Source: Enterococcus faecium (GTDB taxonomy: Bacteria; Bacillota; Bacilli; Lactobacillales; Enterococcaceae). Taken from it: 64,000 nt of DNA. This document shows, in pieces, positions 30,851 to 38,777 of the stretch. The notes under the pieces were generated by a model. That model saw only the letters and a list, made by a program, of their open reading frames with translations. It had not been told where the DNA came from and ran no database searches. The stretch is from assembly GCF_029023785.1 (NCBI RefSeq), contig NZ_CP118955.1:680501-744500 (forward strand), read 5' to 3'. Every line of letters starts with the position of its first letter. Within the stretch, counting starts at the first letter, position 1. The position numbers were made by a program, and so were the translations under genes.

Positions 30851-31822
30851 ATGAAAATTATTAATTTTGAGGAAGTAGTAGCTTCTTTTAGTTTTGAAGA
30901 AGCGATTCAAGTAATGAAAAAATGTTTTTTTGATTATGAAAGTGGTAAAATCAGCCAAAATCCTCGATTGGTGGAAATTTTACCTGACGGAAAAGACAAA
31001 AATATGTTTGCGATGATGCCTGCTTATTTGGGGGAGAACAGATATTTTGGAACAAAAGTCATTACCGCTTTTCCGGATAATCATCAGTATCATTTACCTT
31101 CTCATTTAGGAGAGATTTTCTTGTTTGATGCTCAAAACGGACTACCCAAAGCATTGATAAACGCAAATGCAGTCACCTGGATTCGAACAGCTGCTGTATC
31201 TGCGCTGGCAACAGATTACTTAGCAAATCCGCATGCAGAAACACTTGCTTTAATTGGAGCTGGTCAACAAGCATTGTCGCATTTGACTGCGATTTCTACC
31301 ATTCGTCCCATCACTACAGTGTTTGTTTACGATATTTTAGAAGAAAGACGAAATACTTTTATCGCTAAAGCTAAAAAACAGTATCCTAAAATAACGTTTA
31401 TAAATGCAATATCAGTAGAAGATGCAGTACGTCCAGCGGAAATCATTTGTACGTTGACCTCTAGTAAAGAGGCATTTCTTCAAAAAGAGTGGGTAAGGGA
31501 AGACGCACATATCAATGCTGTGGGCACATTTACTCCTGATACAAGAGAGATAAGTACATCGTTGATGGAAACTTCTCAAATCTATGTAGATGATTACTCA
31601 GCTGCCTTAACAGAAAGCGGGGACCTGCTTATAGCCATGGCAGAAGGAGATTTAGAGGAATCTTGTATTGTTGGTACATTAGGCGAATTAGTTTCTGAGA
31701 AAAAAACATTTTATAAAGGAGAATCGAGGACGACGATTTTCGACGCAGTTGGTCTAGCTATTGAAGATCTTTGTTGTGCAGAATATATTTATAACAAATT
31801 AGAGAAAGGGGCTTTAAAATGA
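30851..31822 (+). CDS. Ornithine cyclodeaminase / mu-crystallin family protein
   Basis: NAD(P)-dependent enzyme of 323 residues. The Rossmann motif L-I-G-A-G-Q-Q-A-L-S-H-L lies at ~135-147, preceded by the family block W-I-R-T-A-A-V-S-A-L-A-T-D-Y-L. The family includes ornithine cyclodeaminase, alanine dehydrogenase, SbnB and ketimine reductases, so the exact reaction on an amino or imino acid is not fixed. The ATG at 30851 has GGAGGG 10 bases upstream. The last 4 bases overlap the PhzF-like gene (ATGA), so the two products probably act in one pathway. Confidence 0.85.
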   Translation: MKIINFEEVVASFSFEEAIQVMKKCFFDYESGKISQNPRLVEILPDGKDKNMFAMMPAYLGENRYFGTKVITAFPDNHQYHLPSHLGEIFLFDAQNGLPKALINANAVTWIRTAAVSALATDYLANPHAETLALIGAGQQALSHLTAISTIRPITTVFVYDILEERRNTFIAKAKKQYPKITFINAISVEDAVRPAEIICTLTSSKEAFLQKEWVREDAHINAVGTFTPDTREISTSLMETSQIYVDDYSAALTESGDLLIAMAEGDLEESCIVGTLGELVSEKKTFYKGESRTTIFDAVGLAIEDLCCAEYIYNKLEKGALK

Positions 31823-32601
31823 ACTTAGATTATTACGTAGTTGATGCATTTGCAGATGAGGTGTTCAAAGGAAATCCAGCAGCGGTTTATGTGCTAGAAG
31901 AATGGCTGCCAGAAAGTACGATGCAAAAAATTGCCATTGAAAACAATTTATCTGAAACAGCATTTACAGTGAAGAAAAACCAAGAATTTGAGCTTAGATG
32001 GTTTACGCCAGATCGAGAAATCGATCTTTGTGGTCACGCGACATTAGCAACAGCATTTGTTTTATTTAACTATTACAAAATACCTGATGAAACGATTAAA
32101 TTTTCTACTCAAAGCGGTAATCTATTTGTGACAAGAATTAAAGATTATTATTACATGGATTTTCCTAGTATTATGCCGAAAAAAGTGCCGATATTGACTG
32201 AATATGAAGAAGCAATTGGGGCTAAGATTAAAGAAGCCTACTTAGCACGTGATTTATTTTTCGTATTAGAAGATGAAAAAACGGTGGCTAAATTGCAGCC
32301 AGATTTTACAGCTATCAAAAATTTTGAATTAGGAATAGGAGTCATCGTGACAGCAGAAAGTGTGCAAAAAGACTTTGTTTCTAGAACCTTCTTTCCAAAA
32401 TTAACAATCAATGAAGATCCAGTATGTGGATCAGCACATTCTAATCTTATTCCTTATTGGGCAGAAAGAATGAATAAAACAAAATTGTCAGCTTATCAAA
32501 TGTCATCAAGGGGCGGGGATCTAGAATGTGAATTAAAAGAAGATCGTGTGATAATAGGAGGAAAAGCAGTTTTGTTTTCTAAAGGTACCTCGTTTATTTG
32601 A
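31819..32601 (+). CDS. PhzF-family isomerase/epimerase-like protein
   Basis: A 260-residue protein of the diaminopimelate-epimerase-like fold. Family motifs are G-N-P-A-A-V (~residues 19-24), the catalytic glutamate in N-L-S-E-T-A-F-T, D-L-C-G-H-A-T-L-A-T-A and D-P-V-C-G-S-A-H-S-N. PhzF itself isomerises a phenazine precursor; most bacterial homologues are of unknown substrate, and no other phenazine genes are present. It is translationally coupled to the cyclodeaminase-like gene and presumably controlled by the divergent MocR regulator. Confidence 0.85.
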   Translation: MNLDYYVVDAFADEVFKGNPAAVYVLEEWLPESTMQKIAIENNLSETAFTVKKNQEFELRWFTPDREIDLCGHATLATAFVLFNYYKIPDETIKFSTQSGNLFVTRIKDYYYMDFPSIMPKKVPILTEYEEAIGAKIKEAYLARDLFFVLEDEKTVAKLQPDFTAIKNFELGIGVIVTAESVQKDFVSRTFFPKLTINEDPVCGSAHSNLIPYWAERMNKTKLSAYQMSSRGGDLECELKEDRVIIGGKAVLFSKGTSFI

Positions 32602-32666
32602 TTTCTTTCAAATGAGTTAAAAATAAATTGGTGGAGAGTGGCAGCCTTATAGCTACAATGGTTGTT

Positions 32667-32718
32667 AAAAAAAGACGCAAACTTTTTCAATTTAATGAAA
32701 AGTTTGCGTCTTTTTTTA
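32667..32718. terminator. Bidirectional terminator between PhzF and gloA genes
   Basis: AAAGACGCAAACTTTTTC pairs with GAAAAGTTTGCGTCTTT around AATTTAAT, with T/A tracts on both sides serving both converging genes. Confidence 0.9.
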
Positions 32719-32769
32719 ATTATTAGTGTTTGTTTTTTATTCAATCAAGAGTAAAATGCCCCATACTAA

Positions 32770-33141
32770 CTATCCTCGGATGACTTCGATTTTATAACCA
32801 TCAGGGTCAATGACAAAGTAGTAAGAAGGCGTAGTGCCAGGTAATCCTTTTAAGTCAGTAATCTCAAGACCTGCAGCTTTATGTTGCTCGTGTAATTTTT
32901 CTAAATCATCAGCTGCAATAGCGATATGACCATAGCCGTCTCCTAGATCATACGCACCATGATCATAGTTGTAAGTCAACTCTAATTCATAGTCATCTCC
33001 AGGAAGTGTCAAATAAACAAGTGTAAATTTGTTTTCTGGAAAATCACGGCGGCGGCTTTCTTCAAAACCAAATGCCTTTTGATAAAATTCGATTGATGCT
33101 TCAAGATCTTTCACCCGAACACATGTGTGAGCCATTTTCAT
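32770..33141 (-). CDS. gloA: Glyoxalase I (lactoylglutathione lyase family, VOC superfamily)
   Basis: A 123-residue VOC protein that detoxifies methylglyoxal as its thiol adduct. The four metal ligands of glyoxalase I are in place: H5, E54 (in E-L-E-L-T-Y-N), H72 (Y-G-H-I-A-I) and E119 (K-I-E-V-I). The E-L-T-Y-N and G-Y-G-H-I-A blocks are specific to this subgroup. The start at 33141 follows AGGAGA; ten extra in-frame codons upstream overlap the ribosome site. Enterococci use glutathione, so the classic substrate is plausible. Confidence 0.88.
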   Translation of the reverse strand: MKMAHTCVRVKDLEASIEFYQKAFGFEESRRRDFPENKFTLVYLTLPGDDYELELTYNYDHGAYDLGDGYGHIAIAADDLEKLHEQHKAAGLEITDLKGLPGTTPSYYFVIDPDGYKIEVIRG

Positions 33142-33274
33142 AAATTCATCTCTCCTTTTTCTTTTACTCAATCATAACAAAAAGAAGTAAGGAAATAGTT
33201 GATTTGTGCTTGTTCATGAGAAATTTCTCATGTAAAATGGATAGAAAATAATACTGTTAAGGTGGAAACAATTC

Positions 33275-33718
33275 ATGGATAAACCAATTTTTGGTGAAAA
33301 AAAGCAATCTGCTAATTATCAAACCCGTTATGCAGCATATATTGTCATAGAAAGAGACAAGCGGATTGCGGTGATCGAGGCTCCAAATGGTGCTTTTTTC
33401 CTTCCTGGTGGGGAAATCGAAGGAGAAGAGACGAAAGAAGAAGCGATTGTCCGTGAGCTGATAGAAGAAATGGGAATTGTGGCAGAAATTTCTTCTTATC
33501 TGGGAGAAGCTGATGAGTATTTTTACTCGAATTATCGTGCAACTTATTATTATAATCCAGGATATTTCTTTGTTGCTGATTCTTGGAAGCGTATAGGAGA
33601 ACCAACTGAAAAGACCAATAAAATTTGGTGGGTGAGCCCTCAAGAAGCGCTTGTGAAATTGAAACGTGGTAGCCACCGATGGGCAGTCGAGAGATGGATC
33701 GAAAAAAATAAAAACTGA
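33275..33718 (+). CDS. Nudix hydrolase
   Basis: A 147-residue pyrophosphohydrolase. The full Nudix box lies at residues 46-68: G-E-I-E-G-E-E-T-K-E-E-A then R-E-L-I-E-E-M-G-I, with all metal-binding glutamates present. Substrate class (mutagenic nucleotides, ADP-ribose or others) cannot be assigned. An AAGGTGG site precedes the ATG. It is monocistronic, divergent from gloA and convergent with the HAD hydrolase gene, with which it shares a terminator. Confidence 0.9.
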   Translation: MDKPIFGEKKQSANYQTRYAAYIVIERDKRIAVIEAPNGAFFLPGGEIEGEETKEEAIVRELIEEMGIVAEISSYLGEADEYFYSNYRATYYYNPGYFFVADSWKRIGEPTEKTNKIWWVSPQEALVKLKRGSHRWAVERWIEKNKN

Positions 33719-33757
33719 AAGAAAGCGAGTAGATCAGCTTTCTCTCAGTTTTTTTAT
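33711..33757. terminator. Bidirectional terminator between Nudix and HAD genes
   Basis: AAAACTGAAAGAAAGC pairs with GCTTTCTCTCAGTTTT (one mismatch), with T/A tracts on both sides; the first bases overlap the Nudix stop. Confidence 0.85.
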
Positions 33758-33760
33758 TTA

Positions 33761-34570
33761 TTACAGTACATATTTTTTGATTGCTTCAGCTACACCGTGC
33801 TCGTCGTTTGATGAAGTGATGACATTTGCTGCTTCTTTGACAAGAGAAACGGCATTTCCCATTGCTACTCCTAGACCAGCATATTCAATCATGGATAAGT
33901 CGTTCTCGTTATCTCCGATAGCCATGATTTCATCTTGATCAATACCAAGGTGCTGTGCGAGATTCGCAACTGCCGCACCTTTACTTGCTTCTTTATTTAG
34001 TACTTCGAAGTAATAGGGCGCACTTTTGACCGTTGTGTATTTATCACGGAAAGTTTGCGGTAAACGCGCAATTGCTGCATCTAAAATTTCTGGTTCGTCG
34101 ATCATCATCATTTTGACGATGTTCATGTCTGGTGTCATTTCTTCAGGTGTTCGATATTTTAGCGGCATCTTGACTAAACTTGCTTCGTGGATCGTATAAG
34201 CGCTGATATCTCGATTAGGCGTGTAGATCGCTTTGTCATCGATCGAATGGAGATGACTGCCGACACGGCGTGCCATCACTTCGATCTCTAGGAAATCTTC
34301 ATGAGTCAGTCCGTGACGGGCGATGATTTTACCTGATTTCGTTTGTTGTACGAGTGCCCCGTTATAAGTAATAACGTAATCATTATCTTGAAAAAGGTTC
34401 AACTCGTTTAACTGTTCCTGGACACCTGGTAAGGGACGGCCAGTGCATAAAACGATCGAAACACCTTTTGCAACAGCAGCGGCAATCGCTTCTTTTACTT
34501 CTTTTGTTACTTCTCTTTTCTCATTTAATAAAGTACCATCGATGTCGATAGCGACTAGTTTGATAGACAT
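33761..34570 (-). CDS. Cof-type HAD-IIB phosphatase
   Basis: Cytoplasmic sugar-phosphate or related phosphatase of 269 residues. HAD motif I is D-I-D-G-T-L-L (nucleophile Asp near residue 8), motif II lies in L-C-T-G-R-P, and motif IV is G-D-N-E-N-D-L-S-M-I-E-Y. A large C2 cap domain lies between ~85 and 195. It resembles YidA/YcsE-type proteins, whose substrates overlap widely. The start at 34570 follows GGAGG; the TTG 12 bases further upstream is part of that site. It follows the dNTPase gene by 18 bases in the same operon. Confidence 0.9.
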   Translation of the reverse strand: MSIKLVAIDIDGTLLNEKREVTKEVKEAIAAAVAKGVSIVLCTGRPLPGVQEQLNELNLFQDNDYVITYNGALVQQTKSGKIIARHGLTHEDFLEIEVMARRVGSHLHSIDDKAIYTPNRDISAYTIHEASLVKMPLKYRTPEEMTPDMNIVKMMMIDEPEILDAAIARLPQTFRDKYTTVKSAPYYFEVLNKEASKGAAVANLAQHLGIDQDEIMAIGDNENDLSMIEYAGLGVAMGNAVSLVKEAANVITSSNDEHGVAEAIKKYVL

Positions 34571-34588
34571 AATTTCCTCCAATATATT

Positions 34589-35956
34589 TTAATTTATTTC
34601 AATCAATGCGCCATTACGGATATGGCTGGCAAATTCTTGATAAGTTTCGTCAAATAAATCATAATGATCACGCAAGGACGGATCAACCATTTCTTTTGGA
34701 AAGAAAAATCGCTCATCTCCTTGTTCTTGTCCCGCTAATGCAGCAACAAGCTGACTAACCTGTGATAATTCTATCAAAGTTCCGTCATTTCGCAAAATCT
34801 CGATTTGTGTGCGATGTCTGCCTTGTTCTGGGCGATAAAAATCATAAGGCAGATCGTAGCTAGAATTCACAGCAGTGTAATAAACAGGGTTATAGCCAAC
34901 CTTTTCTACTAACAAAGTGAGTTCTTGGACTAATTTTGAATCCCGGTTGCCAGAAAAAGTAGCAGATTTCAGTGGTTTACGATTCAAAAAACGTTTAGCT
35001 AAATCATTTAAAATAGGATCAGCAGATTCAGACCATTGAGTAAAGTAAGTGCCCAAGACCCCATCATCAAGTTTGAGGTATTCTTCTAAAGTAAAGCTTC
35101 CGTCAAGAAATGGCAGAAGTAATTGAGAATGGAGTTCAAAACTGCTGGCATCTTCTTGATACAACTCGTGTGCGCGATGAAGCAGATGCTCCAAAATCAC
35201 TTCCATACCACGGGAAACAGGATGGAAGTACACTTGCACATACATTTGATATCGGCTAACGATATAATCTTCCACTGCATGCATGCCACTCATGGAAAAA
35301 GCGATCCCGCCTTCATAAGGACGAATCACACGTAATATTCGGGTAAGATCAAATGTTCCATATTCTGTTCCAGTGAAATAAGCATCCCGAAGCAAATAGT
35401 CCATTCGATCTGCATCGATCTGACTAGAAATCATTTGGACAACTTGTGGGTTGGGGTAAGTTTTTTGGATCACACTAGCTACCTTTTCAGGAAAACCTTC
35501 TTCTACTCGGTTAAGAATCTGATACACTTCTGTTTCTGGAGAAGTGATGATCTCTACAGTGATGGCTTCATGATTCGTATGGAAGATATGTTCAAATGTA
35601 TGAGAGTAAGGACCATGACCGACATCATGCAACAGTGCCGCACATAAAGTCACCAGCCGTTCCTGATCATCCCAGCCTCCGTTGCCTATTTTTTCTTTTG
35701 AAAAATTTCGAGAAAAGATATCGCAGATTCGTCTTGAAATCTCATAAACGCCTAATGAATGGGTAAAACGGCTATGTTCTGCTCCGTGAAAAGTGAAAGA
35801 AGAAGTGCCTAATTGTTTAATGCGTCGTAAACGTTGGACTTCTTTCGAATTGATCAAATCTAAGATTACTTGATGCTGGACATGGATATAGTTATGGACT
35901 GGATCACGAAAAACTTTTTCCATAGGCAGCATTTGATATTTATAAGGGGTTGTCAT
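34589..35956 (-). CDS. HD-domain dNTP triphosphohydrolase (SAMHD1-like, EF1143/YwfO type)
   Basis: A 455-residue HD-superfamily enzyme that splits dNTPs to nucleoside and triphosphate. Metal ligands are H66 (R-F-T-H-S-L-G), H110-D111 (L-L-H-D-V-G-H-G) and an Asp in Q-I-D-A-D-R-M-D (~181-186). The opening V-F-R-D-P-V-H-N-Y-I closely resembles the structurally studied Enterococcus faecalis dNTPase EF1143, an allosteric relative of human SAMHD1. Its start overlaps the end of lipL by 17 bases. The same ywfL-ywfO neighbourhood occurs in Bacillus. The likely role is control of dNTP pools. Confidence 0.9.
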   Translation of the reverse strand: MTTPYKYQMLPMEKVFRDPVHNYIHVQHQVILDLINSKEVQRLRRIKQLGTSSFTFHGAEHSRFTHSLGVYEISRRICDIFSRNFSKEKIGNGGWDDQERLVTLCAALLHDVGHGPYSHTFEHIFHTNHEAITVEIITSPETEVYQILNRVEEGFPEKVASVIQKTYPNPQVVQMISSQIDADRMDYLLRDAYFTGTEYGTFDLTRILRVIRPYEGGIAFSMSGMHAVEDYIVSRYQMYVQVYFHPVSRGMEVILEHLLHRAHELYQEDASSFELHSQLLLPFLDGSFTLEEYLKLDDGVLGTYFTQWSESADPILNDLAKRFLNRKPLKSATFSGNRDSKLVQELTLLVEKVGYNPVYYTAVNSSYDLPYDFYRPEQGRHRTQIEILRNDGTLIELSQVSQLVAALAGQEQGDERFFFPKEMVDPSLRDHYDLFDETYQEFASHIRNGALIEIN

Positions 35957-36770
35957 AATGTAGCTCCTTTATGTTATTACGTTGTTCCATTCTCTGGATT
36001 TGGTTGTTCCATTGCTCCAGCTGGATTTCTTTTTTTAGCCAGTCGGTAGAATCCTGTAAATCACTTGCAGAATACAGCTTTTCAAAAGCTTTTGCAAATG
36101 CTTCTTTGACTTCTTTTACAAAAAGGGGTTGGTCAAGCAGTTCTTCAAGTGTTGCCATTGTAGCAGGATCCACTGCAGGATAGCCATTTGTACCAAAGTC
36201 TTCTTTTAAAGCAGATTGATAAAATCGCTTCATGACTTGCCCGCGTTTTTCCTGATTACCGTTGACACTTAAGTACATCATAACAGAAATCCCATTTTTG
36301 ATCCGACGCTGAGCGATACCGGCAAATTTTTTGCCATGGATGCTTAAATCATAAGTTCCAGGACAATAAGAATGGGTGATTTCGAATGCTTGTATCGGTG
36401 CCTTTGGAAAAGCGTATTTAGTCAATAGGAGCATTTGCTCGTAAGCGTCATCTATGGTTATTTTTTTTGTGTCACTTTGGGGGAAAATCAAAGAAATATT
36501 TAAAATTCCTTCATCTGATACGATCCCTAATCCACCTGAATTTCTGATCACTGGAGCGTAACCTGCATCTTTCAGTGTTTGGATCCCGTCACTTAGAAAA
36601 GGAGTTCGAACATCCTTCATACCTAAGATGACTGTGCAGTCATATTGCCAGAAATGTAAAAAGATTTGCTGGTGTTCTTTAGAATATTCCGTTAATATAT
36701 CTGTTAATGCAAAAGGGGAAAAGTCGTTTTTTTGATAAATGTGCTGATCTAGTCGAATCGCAGGGTTCAT
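35940..36770 (-). CDS. lipL: Octanoyl-[GcvH]:protein N-octanoyltransferase (LipL-like)
   Basis: Lipoate-assembly amidotransferase of 276 residues that moves octanoyl or lipoyl groups between carrier domains. The family's Cys nucleophile is C136 in H-S-Y-C-P-G-T-Y-D-L-S, with the conserved lysine in G-K-K-F-A-G-I-A-Q-R-R. An R-N-S-G-G-L-G motif (~76-82) belongs to the biotin/lipoate ligase fold. Unlike lipoate-protein ligase A, it lacks an ATP-binding signature and has the cysteine. AAAGGAG lies 9 bases before the ATG. It is first in a three-gene reverse operon with the dNTPase and HAD phosphatase. Confidence 0.85.
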   Translation of the reverse strand: MNPAIRLDQHIYQKNDFSPFALTDILTEYSKEHQQIFLHFWQYDCTVILGMKDVRTPFLSDGIQTLKDAGYAPVIRNSGGLGIVSDEGILNISLIFPQSDTKKITIDDAYEQMLLLTKYAFPKAPIQAFEITHSYCPGTYDLSIHGKKFAGIAQRRIKNGISVMMYLSVNGNQEKRGQVMKRFYQSALKEDFGTNGYPAVDPATMATLEELLDQPLFVKEVKEAFAKAFEKLYSASDLQDSTDWLKKEIQLEQWNNQIQRMEQRNNIKELHYDNPL

Positions 36771-36932
36771 TCAACCGGCTCCTTTGTATAAATTCATATT
36801 TTCTACAATATTATACTCTAAAATCAAAGAGTTGTTTTGGAAAAAAGGTTTTCTGTAAAAATGGACAAGTTGGTTGACAAAACAAAAGAAACTAGGAACA
36901 ATGTAGCTATGAGAAGTAAAGGAGAATGAATA

Positions 36933-37370
36933 ATGGAATTATCACAAGGAACACCGATTTCAATCAAATTGCGTACAAAAGTAAAACAGCAAGGGGAAGT
37001 GCAAGATTTTTATTTTGATTTGAAAGGGCAAATGGTGACAATTGGCGATACGCTGTACATACGTTATAAAGATATTCAGGAGGAGACGGGCGATGAGATT
37101 CCTGTAACGATCAAATTAGTTCCAGATGGTTATGTACAGCTGATCCGTGCAGGAGAAATGCGGATGCGTTTGAAATTTGGCTATAAAGAACGGTTAGAAA
37201 CATCCTATCGAACACCATACGGTATGATCCAGATTGCTACTTTTACGAAAGAACTGCATGTTAGTTTGAAAGACCGTCCCACAGCAGGGAAGGTTCGAAT
37301 CGATTATGATCTGTTCATGGGACCGGAAAAAATCGGCGAATATTATTTGACCTTGGATTTTACAGCGTAA
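36933..37370 (+). CDS. DUF1934 beta-barrel protein (YwiB-like)
   Basis: A 145-residue cytoplasmic protein of the DUF1934/YwiB family, predicted to form a small calycin-like beta barrel. Recognisable blocks are P-I-S-I-K-L-R-T-K and T-P-Y-G-M-I-Q-I-A-T-F-T-K. Function is unknown; in Bacillus ywiB neighbours argS and rpoE, and rpoE is the next gene here. A TTGACA box occurs at 36874-36879 without a convincing -10. The AAAGGAG site is well placed before the ATG. Confidence 0.8.
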   Translation: MELSQGTPISIKLRTKVKQQGEVQDFYFDLKGQMVTIGDTLYIRYKDIQEETGDEIPVTIKLVPDGYVQLIRAGEMRMRLKFGYKERLETSYRTPYGMIQIATFTKELHVSLKDRPTAGKVRIDYDLFMGPEKIGEYYLTLDFTA

Positions 37371-37386
37371 ATATAAAAGAAAAGTT

Positions 37387-37415
37387 TGATTTTTTGTGTC
37401 TGATTTTGTATGATA
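37387..37415 (+). promoter_or_regulatory. Promoter of rpoE
   Basis: TTGATT (37387-37392), 17-base spacer, TATGAT (37410-37415), 31 bases before the TTG start. Confidence 0.6.
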
Positions 37416-37445
37416 AGGAGTAGACTGTGAAAGGACGTGTCCTGA

Positions 37446-38066
37446 TTGGAAATTAGTGTATTTGAAGGTGCAAACAAAAGCGAATTATCAATGATCGAAG
37501 TAGCACACGCGATCTTAGAACAACGTGGCGATGTCATGGATTTTTCTGATTTAGCTAACCAGATCCAAAACTATCTTGAGAAATCAGACAGTGAAATTCG
37601 TGATTCACTCGCACAATTTTATACTGACTTGAATATTGACGGCAGCTTTATCTCATTAGGGGATAATCGTTGGGGCTTGCGTTCATGGTATGCTATCGAT
37701 TCGATCGATGAAGAAGTAAACCATGGAATGGACGAAGAGGATGAAGATACTCCACGTCGCCGTAAACGCAAGAAAGTCAACGCCTTTATCAATGATGATG
37801 AAGACGCGATCGATTACAATGACGATGACCCAGAAGATACAGATCTGACAGAAGAAGATGACGATGATCTGTTTGATGACGATGATGATGAAGATGAAGA
37901 AATCGCTGCTTATAATTCTGACTTGCAAGAAATCGGAGCAGATGACCCGACAGATGATGAAGAAGACTTGCCAGGAAATATTGAAGAAGATTTAAGTATC
38001 ATAGACGAAGACGATGATGATGAAGATTATGAAGAGGAAGAATTTTCTGACTCTGAAAAAGAATAA
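37446..38066 (+). CDS. rpoE: RNA polymerase delta subunit
   Basis: Gram-positive-specific RNA polymerase subunit (not a sigma factor), 206 residues. The N-terminal HARE-HTH domain (~1-90) contains the conserved [13 protein letters not shown] and [10 protein letters not shown]. The C-terminal ~110 residues are almost pure Asp/Glu and intrinsically disordered, displacing nucleic acid from the polymerase and speeding recycling. The start is a TTG ([11 protein letters not shown]); it matches the known N-terminus of enterococcal delta and no ATG precedes it. A repeat-derived terminator follows. Confidence 0.95.
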   Translation: MEISVFEGANKSELSMIEVAHAILEQRGDVMDFSDLANQIQNYLEKSDSEIRDSLAQFYTDLNIDGSFISLGDNRWGLRSWYAIDSIDEEVNHGMDEEDEDTPRRRKRKKVNAFINDDEDAIDYNDDDPEDTDLTEEDDDDLFDDDDDEDEEIAAYNSDLQEIGADDPTDDEEDLPGNIEEDLSIIDEDDDDEDYEEEEFSDSEKE

Positions 38067-38082
38067 ACATTATTTTCTTACG

Positions 38083-38150
38083 AGAGGTTGTGACAGAGAC
38101 GATCAGCCTATCAGAATAAGGAGGTGTGACACGATTTTTGTCACACCTTC
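38083..38150. repeat. Interspersed repeat, internally deleted copy 3
   Basis: It starts GAGAGGTTGTGACAGAGACG, matching the left end of the copy at 63.85 kb, and ends with the GGTGTGACA...TGTCACACC hairpin, matching the right end of the copy at 6.5 kb. The central part and the GAACACCGTTTAT motif are missing. Confidence 0.5.
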
Positions 38151-38156
38151 TTTTTT
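38119..38156 (+). terminator. Terminator of rpoE
   Basis: AGGTGTGACA and TGTCACACCT arms (perfect 10 bp) are followed by TCTTTTTT. Confidence 0.85.
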
Positions 38157-38198
38157 GTATATAAAAATCCCAAGTAAATACATAAAAAATAAAAAAAT

Positions 38199-38225
38199 TG
38201 AAACTTTTAGCGCACCTTGTACGTC
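38199..38225 (+). promoter_or_regulatory. ECF (sigma-V type) autoregulated promoter of the sigV operon
   Basis: TGAAAC (38199-38204) followed by TTTT, then a 17-base gap to CGTC (38222-38225). This is the TGAAAC-N17-CGTC pattern of Bacillus/Enterococcus ECF sigma promoters, 30 bases before the sigV start. Confidence 0.85.
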
Positions 38226-38254
38226 ATATTAAGTGAGGCAGAAAGGAGTGGAGA

Positions 38255-38761
38255 ATGATTTTTACTGGATATAAGAAAAAACGGCAGATCGAAAAATACC
38301 GTCACCTGCTGAATGGACTCATCGAAACTGATTATCAAAAAATGTTCCGTATCACGATGAATTACGTACATGATAAAGAAGAGGCCTTAGATGTGATGCA
38401 AGATAGTTTTCATAAAGCCCTGAACTATTTTGAAAAAGAAAAAGAGATCGAGCATTTTAGTGCATGGTTTTATCGGATATTGATCCGCACGGCATTAGAT
38501 AGTTGGCGCAGACAAAAAAGGACGCCTGTGGACTTATTTGAAATTCAAGATATCCCCCAACAGTTACCTTTAGAAACTTCCGTTGCAGAGCTCCATATGA
38601 TTTTAGATAAAATAGACAGTCCGGAAAAAGAGATTCTGATCCTCTACTTTTTTGAAGGATTTCGTTTGAAAGAAATTGCAACTATCTTGGATATGAATGA
38701 AAACACAGTTAAAACGAAAATGTACCGCTCATTGAATGCTTTACGTCAAATCCTAGAATGA
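38255..38761 (+). CDS. sigV: ECF sigma factor SigV
   Basis: A 168-residue ECF sigma factor. Region 2 (~20-85) has D-K-E-E-A-L-D-V-M-Q-D-S-F-H-K-A. Region 4 (~110-165) has E-I-L-I-L-Y-F-F-E-G-F-R-L-K-E-I-A and a helix-turn-helix ending N-E-N-T-V-K-T-K-M-Y-R-S-L. The gene is followed by an RsiV-type anti-sigma factor and a polysaccharide deacetylase, the lysozyme-response arrangement studied in E. faecalis and B. subtilis. A TGAAAC-N17-CGTC promoter upstream indicates autoregulation. AAGGAG is well placed. Confidence 0.88.
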   Translation: MIFTGYKKKRQIEKYRHLLNGLIETDYQKMFRITMNYVHDKEEALDVMQDSFHKALNYFEKEKEIEHFSAWFYRILIRTALDSWRRQKRTPVDLFEIQDIPQQLPLETSVAELHMILDKIDSPEKEILILYFFEGFRLKEIATILDMNENTVKTKMYRSLNALRQILE

Positions 38762-38777
38762 AGGAGAGAAGAGTGCC

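Noticed and set aside
36874..36902. TTGACA box upstream of the DUF1934 gene as a full promoter
   Set aside because: No acceptable -10 hexamer occurs at 16-18 bases; left as a lone -35-like match.
38014..38232. 72-codon forward frame across the end of rpoE, the repeat and the sigV promoter
   Set aside because: It runs through a terminator and a promoter and has no ribosome site; the repeat's own lack of stops explains it.
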